Shown piece after piece: positions 54,413-63,089 of a stretch of DNA of 64,000 nucleotides (within the stretch, counting starts at the first letter, position 1; each line of letters starts with the position of its first letter). Under the pieces are notes generated by a model. The model was given only the letters and a program-made list of their open reading frames with translations, ran no database searches and was not told the origin of the DNA. The position numbers were made by a program, and so were the translations under genes. Source of the DNA: Photobacterium salinisoli (lineage in GTDB: Bacteria; Pseudomonadota; Gammaproteobacteria; Enterobacterales; Vibrionaceae); assembly GCF_003614885.1 (NCBI RefSeq), contig NZ_QZMS01000011.1, forward strand, positions 930,001 to 994,000, given 5' to 3'.

Positions 54413-57074
54413 ACTCGATAGATCCTTGTTCATCAACAGAAACTGTCAGTGTGGTGTGAATACTTTCTTCACCCTGATGCCCCAGCAGTTCATTGGAGAG
54501 CTGAGGCAGAAGCTGACGGTTGATCACGGCATCGATATTACGCGCACCGGTTTCGCTCAGTCGGCAATGGCCCAGCACAAAGTCGACCAGATCCTGTTCA
54601 AAGGCCAGCGTCAGATCATGATTGGCTTTCAGGCGGGCGCCCAGTTTGCCCAGCTTGTGCTGAATAATGTCGGTCATCGCGTCATCGGCCAGTGGCAGAT
54701 AAGGGATCACGTTCATGCGGGCCAGCAGTGCCGGCTTGAAATAGCGGTTCAGTGTCGGGCGGATGGCATCAGCAATTTGTGGCGCGGTGATGTCATCGCT
54801 TTGCTGAGTCAGCGCTTCGATTTCCTGCGTCGCCAGGTTACTGGTCATCAGAATCAGGGTATTTTTGAAATCAATCGCCCGGCCTTCGCCGTCGTTCAGT
54901 GTGCCCTTGTCGAAGACCTGATAAAACAGGTTCATGACTTCCGGATCGGCTTTTTCCACTTCATCCAGCAGCACCACAGAATACGGACGTTGACGGACAG
55001 CTTCAGTCAGCATACCGCCTTCACCGTAACCCACATAACCCGGCGGCGAACCGATCAGACGCGAAACGGTGTGCTTTTCCTGAAACTCCGACATGTTGAT
55101 GGTGGTCATAAAGCGGTCGCCACCGAACAGCTGATCCGCAATGACGCGGGCCGTTTCTGTTTTACCCACACCACTCGGTCCGACCAGCAGGAAGACGCCC
55201 ATAGGAGCATCCGGATTCATCAATCCGGCTTTGGCGGCGCGGATGCCTTCACTGAGCGAGCTGATCGCAAACGGCTGGCCCTTGATCACGCTTCCGAGTG
55301 ACTCATCTAATTGCAGCACCGACGAAGACTCGTCTTTTAATACCTTACCGACAGGAACGCCAGTCCAGTCTGCGATGACCTGGCTGATTTCTTCGGGGCC
55401 AACTTCAAAGTGAACCAGTACTTGGTCTGTGCGGCAGGCATCGAGCGCTTCCTGACAGCGCAGAATGGCAGCGCGAATCGAGGCTTCATCCATATCTGCT
55501 GCGTTGCTATTTTCTGCATTGCTATCTGCTTCCTCTTCAGCAGAAGCGGTTTCTTCGGCTTCGCCAGTGGCGATGTGCAGCTTCTGGCGCAGGCTGATCA
55601 TTTCATTGATAAGAGATTTTTCCTGATGCCACTGGGCTGTCAGTGCCGTCAGTTCTTCTTTTAAATCAGTGATCTGGTTTTCAATCTGCGGGATAAGGGA
55701 AGCGCTTTTCTTATCGCCGGTTTGTTGCAGTTCGTCGCGCTTCAGACCTTCCAGTTCCCGGTTCAGCGAGGCAATTTGCTGTTGCATGCTTTCAACCGGA
55801 GCGGGGGTTGCTCGCAGGCTGATATTGACGCGGGCACAAGCGGTATCGAGCACATCAATGGCTTTGTCCGGCAGCTGACGACCTGAGATATAGCGAGAAG
55901 ACAGCTCGGCCGCACAGGCGATGGCATCATCACGCACATAAATATTGTGGGCTTTTTCATAAGCCGGACGCAGGCCGCGAATGATCAACGCAGCCTCTTT
56001 CGGTGAAGGCTCGTCTAGCTTCACCAATTGGAAGCGGCGGGCCAGCGCAGGATCTTTTTCAAAGTATTTTTTGTATTCTGACCAGGTGGTCGCCGCGATA
56101 GTTTTCACTTCACCCCGCGCCAGCGCAGGTTTGAGCAGGTTAGCCGCGTCACTGCCGCCGGCCTGATTACCGCCGCCAACCAGTGTATGGGCTTCATCTA
56201 TGAAAAGAATAATGGGCGTCGGTGAGTTTTTAACTTCATCAAGAACACCATTCAGGCGCTTTTCGAACTCACCTTTTACGCTGGCACCGGCTTGCAACAG
56301 ACCCATATCCAGGCCGAACAATTCAACACCTTTCAGGATATCCGGCACATCGCCTTCGACAATTTTTAGTGCCAGGCCTTCTACCACAGCGGTTTTGCCG
56401 ACACCCGGTTCACCGACAGCAATGGGATTATTTTTACGGCGACGGGCGAGAATATCGATGATCTGGCGAATTTCACGGTCGCGACAAAACACAGGGTCGA
56501 TTTTACCTTCACGGGCTTTTCCGGTGAAATCTATAGTGAATTTGCTTAACGCTGTGCCTTCCTGACGCGGATCACTGCTCTCAGTATTGGCAACCTGCGC
56601 TTCAATAGAATCTGCGGTGAACTGATCAAAGTTTCGTTTCAGGGTTTCGCTGTTGATCGGTTCAAACAAGCTTTGAATATCATGCTGGCCGTAACGCATC
56701 GGGTTCTTAACCAGTGTAAGCAGTAATGCCCCGGTTCGGATTTGTTGCTGCCCTAAGTCAATGGATGACATCAGCCAGGTTTCCTGCAGCCACTCAATCA
56801 GCAGGGCAGAAAAGACAGGTTTACCACTGGCGGATTTGTCACTGCGCTGCAGTGAAGCATTCAGAGACTGGCGAATTAAATTTTCGGAGCAGTCAAAACT
56901 TGCCAGAATTAAGTCGAAATCACTGTTTGGACGTTCAAGCAGACTAAGCAGGTAATGCTCAATCGATACTTCCGTTGAACGCTCAGAAACAGCGAGTGCG
57001 GCTGCATCTTCAAGTGCGACTTTCGCAATAGGATGCAGACGTTGAATCAGAGAAGCTAAATTTACGTTAATCAT
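54399..57074 (-). CDS. clpV: T6SS sheath-disassembly ATPase ClpV (TssH)
   Basis: 891 residues, a double-AAA+ unfoldase. An N-terminal Clp-N domain (about 1-150) binds the contracted sheath. First Walker A GEPGVGKT is at 221-228 with Walker B LFIDEAHTLVGGG; a coiled-coil middle domain follows (about 420-540, acidic EETASAEEEADSN insert). Second Walker A GPSGVGKT is near 630 with LLDEVEKADPEV and the pore loop GYVGYGEGG. It recycles contracted VipA/VipB (TssB/TssC) sheaths. It is the first gene of the leftward clpV-vasH pair. Confidence 0.96.
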   Translation of the reverse strand: MINVNLASLIQRLHPIAKVALEDAAALAVSERSTEVSIEHYLLSLLERPNSDFDLILASFDCSENLIRQSLNASLQRSDKSASGKPVFSALLIEWLQETWLMSSIDLGQQQIRTGALLLTLVKNPMRYGQHDIQSLFEPINSETLKRNFDQFTADSIEAQVANTESSDPRQEGTALSKFTIDFTGKAREGKIDPVFCRDREIRQIIDILARRRKNNPIAVGEPGVGKTAVVEGLALKIVEGDVPDILKGVELFGLDMGLLQAGASVKGEFEKRLNGVLDEVKNSPTPIILFIDEAHTLVGGGNQAGGSDAANLLKPALARGEVKTIAATTWSEYKKYFEKDPALARRFQLVKLDEPSPKEAALIIRGLRPAYEKAHNIYVRDDAIACAAELSSRYISGRQLPDKAIDVLDTACARVNISLRATPAPVESMQQQIASLNRELEGLKRDELQQTGDKKSASLIPQIENQITDLKEELTALTAQWHQEKSLINEMISLRQKLHIATGEAEETASAEEEADSNAENSNAADMDEASIRAAILRCQEALDACRTDQVLVHFEVGPEEISQVIADWTGVPVGKVLKDESSSVLQLDESLGSVIKGQPFAISSLSEGIRAAKAGLMNPDAPMGVFLLVGPSGVGKTETARVIADQLFGGDRFMTTINMSEFQEKHTVSRLIGSPPGYVGYGEGGMLTEAVRQRPYSVVLLDEVEKADPEVMNLFYQVFDKGTLNDGEGRAIDFKNTLILMTSNLATQEIEALTQQSDDITAPQIADAIRPTLNRYFKPALLARMNVIPYLPLADDAMTDIIQHKLGKLGARLKANHDLTLAFEQDLVDFVLGHCRLSETGARNIDAVINRQLLPQLSNELLGHQGEESIHTTLTVSVDEQGSIEYAFS

Positions 57075-57227
57075 AGGCCCATCAAATTCGAATCAGGTAA
57101 AGCCCGGATTATAATCAGATTTTAAAAAGCCCGATGGCCGAAGCCAGTGCGATAAGTCGCTGTATTAGTGACTATTTTAATACTTGGTGGCAATTAGCAT
57201 AGGTGCATTGTATTAAGGGGTTTCACT

Positions 57228-57314
57228 ATGAGCTTTTTAATAGGAAAAAACACAGTAAAGGCAGGCAATTTAACGGATGTCGAAAAATGTGGCAGAGGTT
57301 TAAGAATTCACTAA
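57228..57314 (+). CDS. Possible 28-aa peptide in the T6SS control region
   Basis: ATG 57228 lies 7 bp after AAGGGG and opens a 28-codon frame (MSFLIGKNTVKAGNLTDVEK and onward) ending at 57314. No family is recognised and coding bias cannot be judged at this length. It may be chance. Confidence 0.2.
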   Translation: MSFLIGKNTVKAGNLTDVEKCGRGLRIH

Positions 57315-57518
57315 ATAAGCGAGAGCTGGCCAGATAAATTGGCGCTTATATAAAAAGAAGAAAGACAGTTAAAAGAAAAATAGGGATGTGAAAATAGTTG
57401 CTGCAAATTTCGGGTTTAAAAAACAAAAAATTAGAAAATTTTCCAAAAAGTTGGCAACAAAAATGAGTTTAAAGTTCACCAAAAATCGTAAGCCGTTGTT
57501 TTTAAGGTAATTTAAAAG

Positions 57519-57535
57519 TTGGCACGGTGGTTGCA
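57519..57535 (+). promoter_or_regulatory. Sigma-54 promoter of the hcp operon
   Basis: TTGGCACGGTGGTTGCA matches the sigma-54 consensus TGGCACG-N4-TTGCW, with GG at -24 and GC at -12 spaced correctly. The transcript would start near 57546 and leave a leader of about 63 nt before hcp. VasH, encoded 3 kb to the left, is the expected activator. Confidence 0.9.
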
Positions 57536-57608
57536 ATATATCAATCATCGCAAAGAACAGCGTTATGTTCTACTTATCGAAATTACTAAAATTTAAGGGA
57601 AAGTGATT

Positions 57609-58127
57609 ATGCCAACTCCAGCTTATATGTCTATTCATGGTGAAACTCAGGGCCACATTACTAAAGATGCTTACACTGCAGATTCTGTAGGTAACACTTG
57701 GCAGGAAGCGCACGTTGACGAATTTCTGGTTCAGGAACTGGATCATGTTCTGACTGTTCCCCGTGACCCACAAAGCGGTCAGCCAACAGGTCAGCGTGTT
57801 CACCGTCCAATTATCGTGACTAAGCAGCAAGACCGTACTTCTCCATTGCTGTTCAACGCCCTGGTAAGTGGTGAGAAGCTGCCAGAAGCTTACATCAACT
57901 TCTACCGCACTTCGACGCAAGGCAAGCAAGAGCATTACTACACCATCAAACTGATCGATGCGCTGCTGGTTGATATGCAAACTCGTATGGCTCACTGCCA
58001 GGATGCATCAACTTCTGACCGTGTGGTTGAAGAAGTACTGAAACTGACTTACCGCGCCATTGAAGTGACCCACGAAGTTTGTGGTACCGCAGGTAACGAC
58101 GACTGGCGTACGCCGCGCGAAGCGTAA
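57609..58127 (+). CDS. hcp: T6SS tube protein Hcp (TssD)
   Basis: 172 residues, the usual Hcp length: MPTPAYMSIHGETQGHITKDA at the N-terminus, HVDEFLVQELDHVLTVPRDPQSGQPTGQRVHRPIIV, and the C-terminal TYRAIEVTHEVCGTAGNDDW. Hexameric rings of Hcp stack into the secreted inner tube. Start is ATG 57609 after AAGGGAAAGTGATT; the in-frame GTG at 57603 is not used. It is the first gene of the rightward operon, and a hairpin separates it from vgrG. Confidence 0.97.
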   Translation: MPTPAYMSIHGETQGHITKDAYTADSVGNTWQEAHVDEFLVQELDHVLTVPRDPQSGQPTGQRVHRPIIVTKQQDRTSPLLFNALVSGEKLPEAYINFYRTSTQGKQEHYYTIKLIDALLVDMQTRMAHCQDASTSDRVVEEVLKLTYRAIEVTHEVCGTAGNDDWRTPREA

Positions 58128-58139
58128 TAACGCCGATTC

Positions 58140-58164
58140 ATGGGGCCGGTTCAGGCCCCTTTTG
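58140..58164 (+). terminator. Hairpin terminator/attenuator between hcp and vgrG
   Basis: GGGGCC / GGCCCC with a 6-nt loop, then TTTTGT. Lying inside the operon, it is likely a partial terminator that keeps hcp mRNA in excess over vgrG. Confidence 0.7.
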
Positions 58165-58188
58165 TCATAGTTGTATCAGGTAAAAGTA

Positions 58189-60291
58189 ATGAGTAATCCG
58201 GTTCAATTTTCGTTCTCTATCGAAGAAACAGAACACGAATTCCGTGTTGAAGAATTTAAGATCACCGAGCGTCTGTTTCAACCTTTTGAAATTAACGTCA
58301 CATTGCTTTCACGTGATGCAGATATTGCTTTTGAGGACGTTATCCGTAAGGCAGGGGTGCTGCAACTTTTTGGTCAGGGAAGCGGTGTGTCCCGTGTTTT
58401 CCACGGCACAGTCAGTGAAGTCCGTTTTCTGGGCACTGGTCGCCAGTTCAGCCGCTATGAATTAAAGCTGGTGCCCGATCTCTGGTTTCTGACCCAGCGG
58501 CAGGACTGCCGTATTTTTCAGGATCAAACGATCAATGAAATCATCGAAGCGGTGCTGGAAGAAGCCGGCGTCACAGCGGTGCGTATGCTTGCTGATGCAG
58601 GCGAGAAGCAGGAGTATATCCTGCAGTACCACGAGACGGATCTGGAATTTATCCATCGTCTGATGTCCCAGCATGGCCTGTGGTATTACTTCGATCATAC
58701 CCACAGCGGCCATGAACTGGTGATTGTTGATAAGAATGAGCTTGTCAACGCGCTGCCCAGTACTGCCGAAAACGCCACCTTGATTCCCGGCGCGGAGCAA
58801 ACGCCTATTCTGTATCATGCCGACTCGGGCGGGGTGCCGGATCGCGAGCATATTTTTGAAGCCGATTTTGCCACCCGTGTTCACACCGGGGCGGTTTCAC
58901 AAAACGACTATAACTACTTAACGCCTAAAACCCGTCTGATGGCGGATGTTCCTGAATCGGATGAAGCCGAGGTTTATACCGATCTGGCCATATACCGTTA
59001 TCCGGGACGTTACGGTCAGCAACCTCAGGGTAAGTTGCAGTCTGATTACCGCCTGTCGGCCCATAAGATTTCCGGCACTGAGCTGAAAGCGACAACCTGT
59101 GTCATGCGTTTGATCCCAGGTTACAGCTTCCAGATGGAACGTCATCCGCGCCAGTCTCTGAACCGTGATTTCATCCTGCTGGAAGTGAAGCACGAAGGCA
59201 GCGATCCGCAGGCTCACGCGGAAGAAGCCGGGGATGATCCAACGACTTATCACAATGAAGTGATCGCATTCCCTGCGGATATGACGTACCGGGCTCCAGC
59301 CTTACCGTCGCCTGTTGTGGAAGGCCCGCAAACCGCTGTAGTAGTAGGTCCGGCGAACGAAGAAATCTATACCGACAACCTGGGCCGCATCAAGATCCAG
59401 TTCCATTGGGATCGACTGGGTGCGTCGGATGAACACTCAAGCTGCTGGGTACGGGTCAGCCAGAGTCTGGCCGGGCCGAACTGGGGCGCTGTTTTCCTGC
59501 CGCGTATCGGGCACGAAGTGGTGGTCAGCTTCCTGGAAGGTGATCCGGATCAACCTTTGGTAACCGGGTCGGTTTATAACGGTCTGCATCTACCGCCTTA
59601 TGATTTGCCGCTCAAGAAAACCCGCACCACCTTGCGTTCTAAAACGCATAAAGGAGAAGGGTACAACGAGATCAGTCTGGATGATGAAACCAATCATGAA
59701 GAGTTGTATCTGCGTGCGCAGAAAGACATGTCGGTGAAAGTGCTGAATGACCGTTTTGAAGATATTGGTAACGATGATCTGCTGACAGTCGCACGACATA
59801 AAACCAACGAGATTGGTCAGAATCAGCAAGAACTGATCAAAGGAACAAAAACCACTGAAGTCAACGGCACCTTTACAGAGACTGTGGATGGCGACGTCAC
59901 AGTGACATACAACAGTAATGAAAGCGTGACTGTTGTGAAGAATGCCAAACTGGCTGTGAATGAAAACCGTACCACGACAATCGGCAAGAATGACGAACTG
60001 GATATCACGGGTAATCAGACTTTGTCAGTAACCGGAGCGCGACAAAGCCAGGTGACAAAAGACGATAACCTCACTGTTGAGGGGAATTCGACACTTACTG
60101 TGACGGGAAATATTACCTCTGATTCGAAGAGTACCACTCAGATCATCAGTAAAGACAAGATCGTACTCAAAGCCGGCCAGTCACAACTGGTGCTCAACAG
60201 TGACGGTTCTATCCAGATCACAGGTACGTCTATCTCTATAAACGGTTCAGATAAAGTGGTTGTTCAGGGCGGAAAAGTATCGGTGAACTAA
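58189..60291 (+). CDS. vgrG: T6SS spike protein VgrG (TssI)
   Basis: About 700 residues from ATG 58189. The N-terminal gp27-like part (about 1-370) contains TGRQFSRYELKLVPDLWFLTQRQDCRIFQDQTINEII and QYHETDLEFIHRLMSQHGLWYYF. A gp5-type OB fold follows (about 385-470; DNLGRIKIQFHWDRLG, WVRVSQSLAGPNWGAVFLPRIGHEVVVSFLEGDPD). A beta-helix of TVTYN/TTTIGKN-like repeats ends in VNSDGSIQITGTSISING. No C-terminal effector domain is present, so cargo must be loaded through adaptors. Overlaps the next gene by one base. Confidence 0.95.
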   Translation: MSNPVQFSFSIEETEHEFRVEEFKITERLFQPFEINVTLLSRDADIAFEDVIRKAGVLQLFGQGSGVSRVFHGTVSEVRFLGTGRQFSRYELKLVPDLWFLTQRQDCRIFQDQTINEIIEAVLEEAGVTAVRMLADAGEKQEYILQYHETDLEFIHRLMSQHGLWYYFDHTHSGHELVIVDKNELVNALPSTAENATLIPGAEQTPILYHADSGGVPDREHIFEADFATRVHTGAVSQNDYNYLTPKTRLMADVPESDEAEVYTDLAIYRYPGRYGQQPQGKLQSDYRLSAHKISGTELKATTCVMRLIPGYSFQMERHPRQSLNRDFILLEVKHEGSDPQAHAEEAGDDPTTYHNEVIAFPADMTYRAPALPSPVVEGPQTAVVVGPANEEIYTDNLGRIKIQFHWDRLGASDEHSSCWVRVSQSLAGPNWGAVFLPRIGHEVVVSFLEGDPDQPLVTGSVYNGLHLPPYDLPLKKTRTTLRSKTHKGEGYNEISLDDETNHEELYLRAQKDMSVKVLNDRFEDIGNDDLLTVARHKTNEIGQNQQELIKGTKTTEVNGTFTETVDGDVTVTYNSNESVTVVKNAKLAVNENRTTTIGKNDELDITGNQTLSVTGARQSQVTKDDNLTVEGNSTLTVTGNITSDSKSTTQIISKDKIVLKAGQSQLVLNSDGSIQITGTSISINGSDKVVVQGGKVSVN

Positions 60292-60773
60292 TGCAAAAGC
60301 AGCAGACACAAAGCCATTTAATGATTGAATCAGAAGCCGGGGAATCCCCGGCTCCTTTACATGCCCGTTTCGGCCATATTCTGGCGATTGAAGGGGACAG
60401 TGTTCGTGTCACTTTCGATGGCTGCGATATGCCATCCGGTCTGGCTGCCAGGCTTGGTCGCCAGTTTAACCGGGTTGAGCTTGAGCTGGCTGCACAGAAT
60501 GCCCTGTCGTGTCGCATTGAATTCATTGGTAATGATCCGAATTTGCCTCTGGTCACGGACATTTTCTTTTCGTTGATTGAACAGCGTGATGAGTTGGTGC
60601 TGAAAGCGAAAAATATCCGCATTGAAGCTGAAGAGCAGTTGATTGTTGCCAGTCGCGATGCCAAGACGCAATACGACGGAAAAAACAGCCGGATAACGAC
60701 GGAAGCCAAATATATCAACAGCCAGGCAGAAAAATCTCAGAAAATTCAGGGTGCAATAATAGCGATTAACTGA
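60291..60773 (+). CDS. T6SS accessory protein, DUF6484-like
   Basis: 160 residues, coupled to vgrG by TAATG. An N-terminal OB-like part (ARFGHILAIEGDSVRVTFDGCDMPSGLAARLG, then FIGNDPNLPLVTDIFFSLIE) precedes a repetitive C-terminal tail (KAKNIRIEAEEQLIVASRDAKTQY). This pattern fits the DUF6484 proteins encoded beside VgrG, and the OB fold could dock on the VgrG neck. The family name is from memory. Role in loading cargo is inferred. Confidence 0.65.
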   Translation: MQKQQTQSHLMIESEAGESPAPLHARFGHILAIEGDSVRVTFDGCDMPSGLAARLGRQFNRVELELAAQNALSCRIEFIGNDPNLPLVTDIFFSLIEQRDELVLKAKNIRIEAEEQLIVASRDAKTQYDGKNSRITTEAKYINSQAEKSQKIQGAIIAIN

Positions 60774-62119
60774 TGGGCGCCAACATGATGATCAGCCAGA
60801 TTAAGCCTGAAGTGTCAGGTTTTAGCATTCTTACGGAAGAGGATCTGCAGCAGTTGGCCGCGGCGATGAAGCAGGCGGTTGAGCGCGCTGAAGCCTCAGC
60901 ACCGGGTATACAGCGTTTTGCACGAGAGAAAGCGGATAGTGCTGCCGAAGCAGTGCGCTTCTTGCTGGCTCAGCGTCATCGTGCACTGGACACCGGGTTG
61001 CCTGATAGTGACAGCCGTTATTACCACTTGCTGAACAAGAAACTGGCTCGGTTGATGGCGGTGTTTGTGGCGCTTTTTCGGGTTGAACCTGGTTATGTAT
61101 ACCCGTTGGCCGATACCCATCCTCAAGTGCTGCTGTGGGTGCTGAGCTCAGCAGAGATTGATCGGCTTGAGCCGACTGCGGGGAAATTGTCATTGCTGCT
61201 GGCCGACAAACTGCAGGCACAGATGTGGCTGGATACGGTATCTCTGGCGACATCAACACAGCTTATTGAGACCTTGCAGTCCGCGGCCATCAGCCAGATC
61301 CCACAGTCGGAACTGGCCATGCGGGCTTTGGTGCGCCGTCATGAACTGAATGCAGAGTTCGCCACAAAGTGTATCCGGGATGGCTCTGCGAAAGTGAGCC
61401 GTATGGCCCGGCATCAGCTGGCCTGTTCAGGACACGAAGCCGGCATTAACTGGGTGATTGAACATGGCGATCCAGCTCAATCCTTATTTACCCATTTACT
61501 GATCCGCAAAGACAAAGTGGCCTGGCTTCGTGGTGAAATCCTGCCCCAGAAAGACGCTTTTCAGCAGGTGGATGAATACGCCATTTTGAATCGCTTACCT
61601 GAATCGTTCACGCTGCCCGATTTCGCGAATGACAAACACGCTTATCTGAAAGCGGCGCTGTCCGGTGATCCTGACTCAGTGATGCCTATGATCGCTCAGC
61701 TCAGACAGTCGGAAGATGACAATCAGGCTGAATGTTACTTGCAGGCGTTGATGCTAATTCTGGGCGATCAGCTGCCGGTTAACACCCATGATCTGGGTGT
61801 GGTATATGACGCACAACAAGCTGCCGACATTCTTGAACCTTGGTGGAATGACAAACCATTGGCCTTGTCTCCCATGATGAGAATGGGCGGGTCGCTGAGT
61901 TATGCCACCAGTATCGATGTGCTGAAAAGCGCGTCTATGCCTGCCTTGTTTCGTACCTGGGTCTGGCGGGATTTATGCCTCAATGGCGGCATTTATGTGC
62001 CTTATGATCCAATGAGCTGGCCGGCAAAACAACGGCGGGCCATTCATACACTTTCTAAAAACAGTACTGCATCGGAGCGGTATAACCAGAGGATGCGTGA
62101 TGCAGCTGTGGGACGTTGA
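60773..62119 (+). CDS. T6SS-associated alpha-helical (HEAT-like) protein
   Basis: 448 residues, joined to the previous gene by a TGATG overlap. It is almost wholly alpha-helical with Ala/Leu-rich helix pairs (for example MRALVRRHELNAEFATKCIRDGSAKVSRMARHQLAC) that resemble HEAT-type repeats seen in TIGR02270-like T6SS accessory proteins. No catalytic motif is seen. It overlaps the DUF2169 gene by about 20 bp. A scaffold or effector-loading role is inferred from position. Confidence 0.6.
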   Translation: MGANMMISQIKPEVSGFSILTEEDLQQLAAAMKQAVERAEASAPGIQRFAREKADSAAEAVRFLLAQRHRALDTGLPDSDSRYYHLLNKKLARLMAVFVALFRVEPGYVYPLADTHPQVLLWVLSSAEIDRLEPTAGKLSLLLADKLQAQMWLDTVSLATSTQLIETLQSAAISQIPQSELAMRALVRRHELNAEFATKCIRDGSAKVSRMARHQLACSGHEAGINWVIEHGDPAQSLFTHLLIRKDKVAWLRGEILPQKDAFQQVDEYAILNRLPESFTLPDFANDKHAYLKAALSGDPDSVMPMIAQLRQSEDDNQAECYLQALMLILGDQLPVNTHDLGVVYDAQQAADILEPWWNDKPLALSPMMRMGGSLSYATSIDVLKSASMPALFRTWVWRDLCLNGGIYVPYDPMSWPAKQRRAIHTLSKNSTASERYNQRMRDAAVGR

Positions 62120-63089
62120 ATCTAATTTACCTTATGCCATGAAAGGGCAGTTTGTACGTGATCATAACGGACAGACGGTATGGGTAGTGTGTTTAAAAAC
62201 CGGCTGGCAGCAGTATGAAGGCCAGTGGCATCCGGTACAGACGCAGCCAGAGATCTATTCAACCCCTGTGTTTGAGGGGGATCCTGGATTCTCAGCCATG
62301 GTGGCGGATCAGGACTTTGCCGTCAGTAAAGCCAATACAGACGTGCTGGTGAAAGGACACGCACGAAGTCTCGGTAAGAAACCCGTCACCCGTGTGCAGT
62401 GCCGTTTGCTGGTTGAAGAACATATCGATAAAACCCTGACGGTGGTGGGTGAACGTCAATGGATCACCCAAGCCGGTCAGGTGGATGTCACCGTCCCCGC
62501 ACCATTTATCGAGCGTCCGGTATCTTATGCCCACGCTTTGGGGGGAGACGATCCCCGCAACCGGATTGGCTGTGGGGTTGCGAACAAAACGATGGATTTG
62601 CTGACCCAGCCTGTGCCTTCGGTGTTCTATGCAAAACAGGACTGGCAGCCAGATACCGCAAAGGTGCTGCCTGCCGGTTTCGGTCCGCTGGCCGTCTTTG
62701 ATGCGGCGCGTGCCCGTCTGGCGGGTACGTTTGATGAAAAATGGTCAGAAGAACGTCGACCGCTCTATCCTGTTGATTTTTCAACGGCGTTTTACCAGTC
62801 AGCACCGAGTGATCAGCAGACAAAAGGGTTACTGGCAGGTGGCGAACGCATCATAGTGTCTGGTTTCAGTCATGAAGAGACGCTGTACTTTACGTTACCG
62901 CGACGCACCTTTGTCGCCGATGCGGCGTTTGGCAGTCAACAGCGTCAGCAAACCATGGCGCTGCATACGTTATCCGTCGATGCCGATGCCTTGCTGATCA
63001 CGGCTACCTGGTCGGCGGCTTTTCCTTGCCAGGGACAGGAGGCTGACTTAGTCAATACTGTTATTTCTGAACAAAAGGCTGCTGTATGA
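62100..63089 (+). CDS. DUF2169 T6SS adaptor-type protein
   Basis: 329 residues from ATG 62100 (GTG 62097 in frame). The DUF2169 pattern is clear: a beta-rich N-terminus (VWVVCLKTGWQQYEGQWHPV), DQDFAVSKANTDVLVKGHARS, AHALGGDDPRNRIGCGV and GFGPLAVFDAARARLAGTFDEKW. DUF2169 proteins act as chaperones or adaptors that link particular effectors to VgrG, as shown for a Tde effector in Agrobacterium. It overlaps the next gene by ATGA. Confidence 0.85.
   Translation: MQLWDVESNLPYAMKGQFVRDHNGQTVWVVCLKTGWQQYEGQWHPVQTQPEIYSTPVFEGDPGFSAMVADQDFAVSKANTDVLVKGHARSLGKKPVTRVQCRLLVEEHIDKTLTVVGERQWITQAGQVDVTVPAPFIERPVSYAHALGGDDPRNRIGCGVANKTMDLLTQPVPSVFYAKQDWQPDTAKVLPAGFGPLAVFDAARARLAGTFDEKWSEERRPLYPVDFSTAFYQSAPSDQQTKGLLAGGERIIVSGFSHEETLYFTLPRRTFVADAAFGSQQRQQTMALHTLSVDADALLITATWSAAFPCQGQEADLVNTVISEQKAAV

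Larger units (their letters stand above)
57075..57608. other. Divergent control region between clpV and hcp
   Basis: 534 AT-rich bases. A sigma-54 promoter lies at the right end. On the minus strand TATAAT at about 57110-57115 could serve clpV. One short frame at 57228-57314 is described separately. The A/T-rich tract 57355-57480 is where VasH sites would be expected, but I could not define one. Confidence 0.5.
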
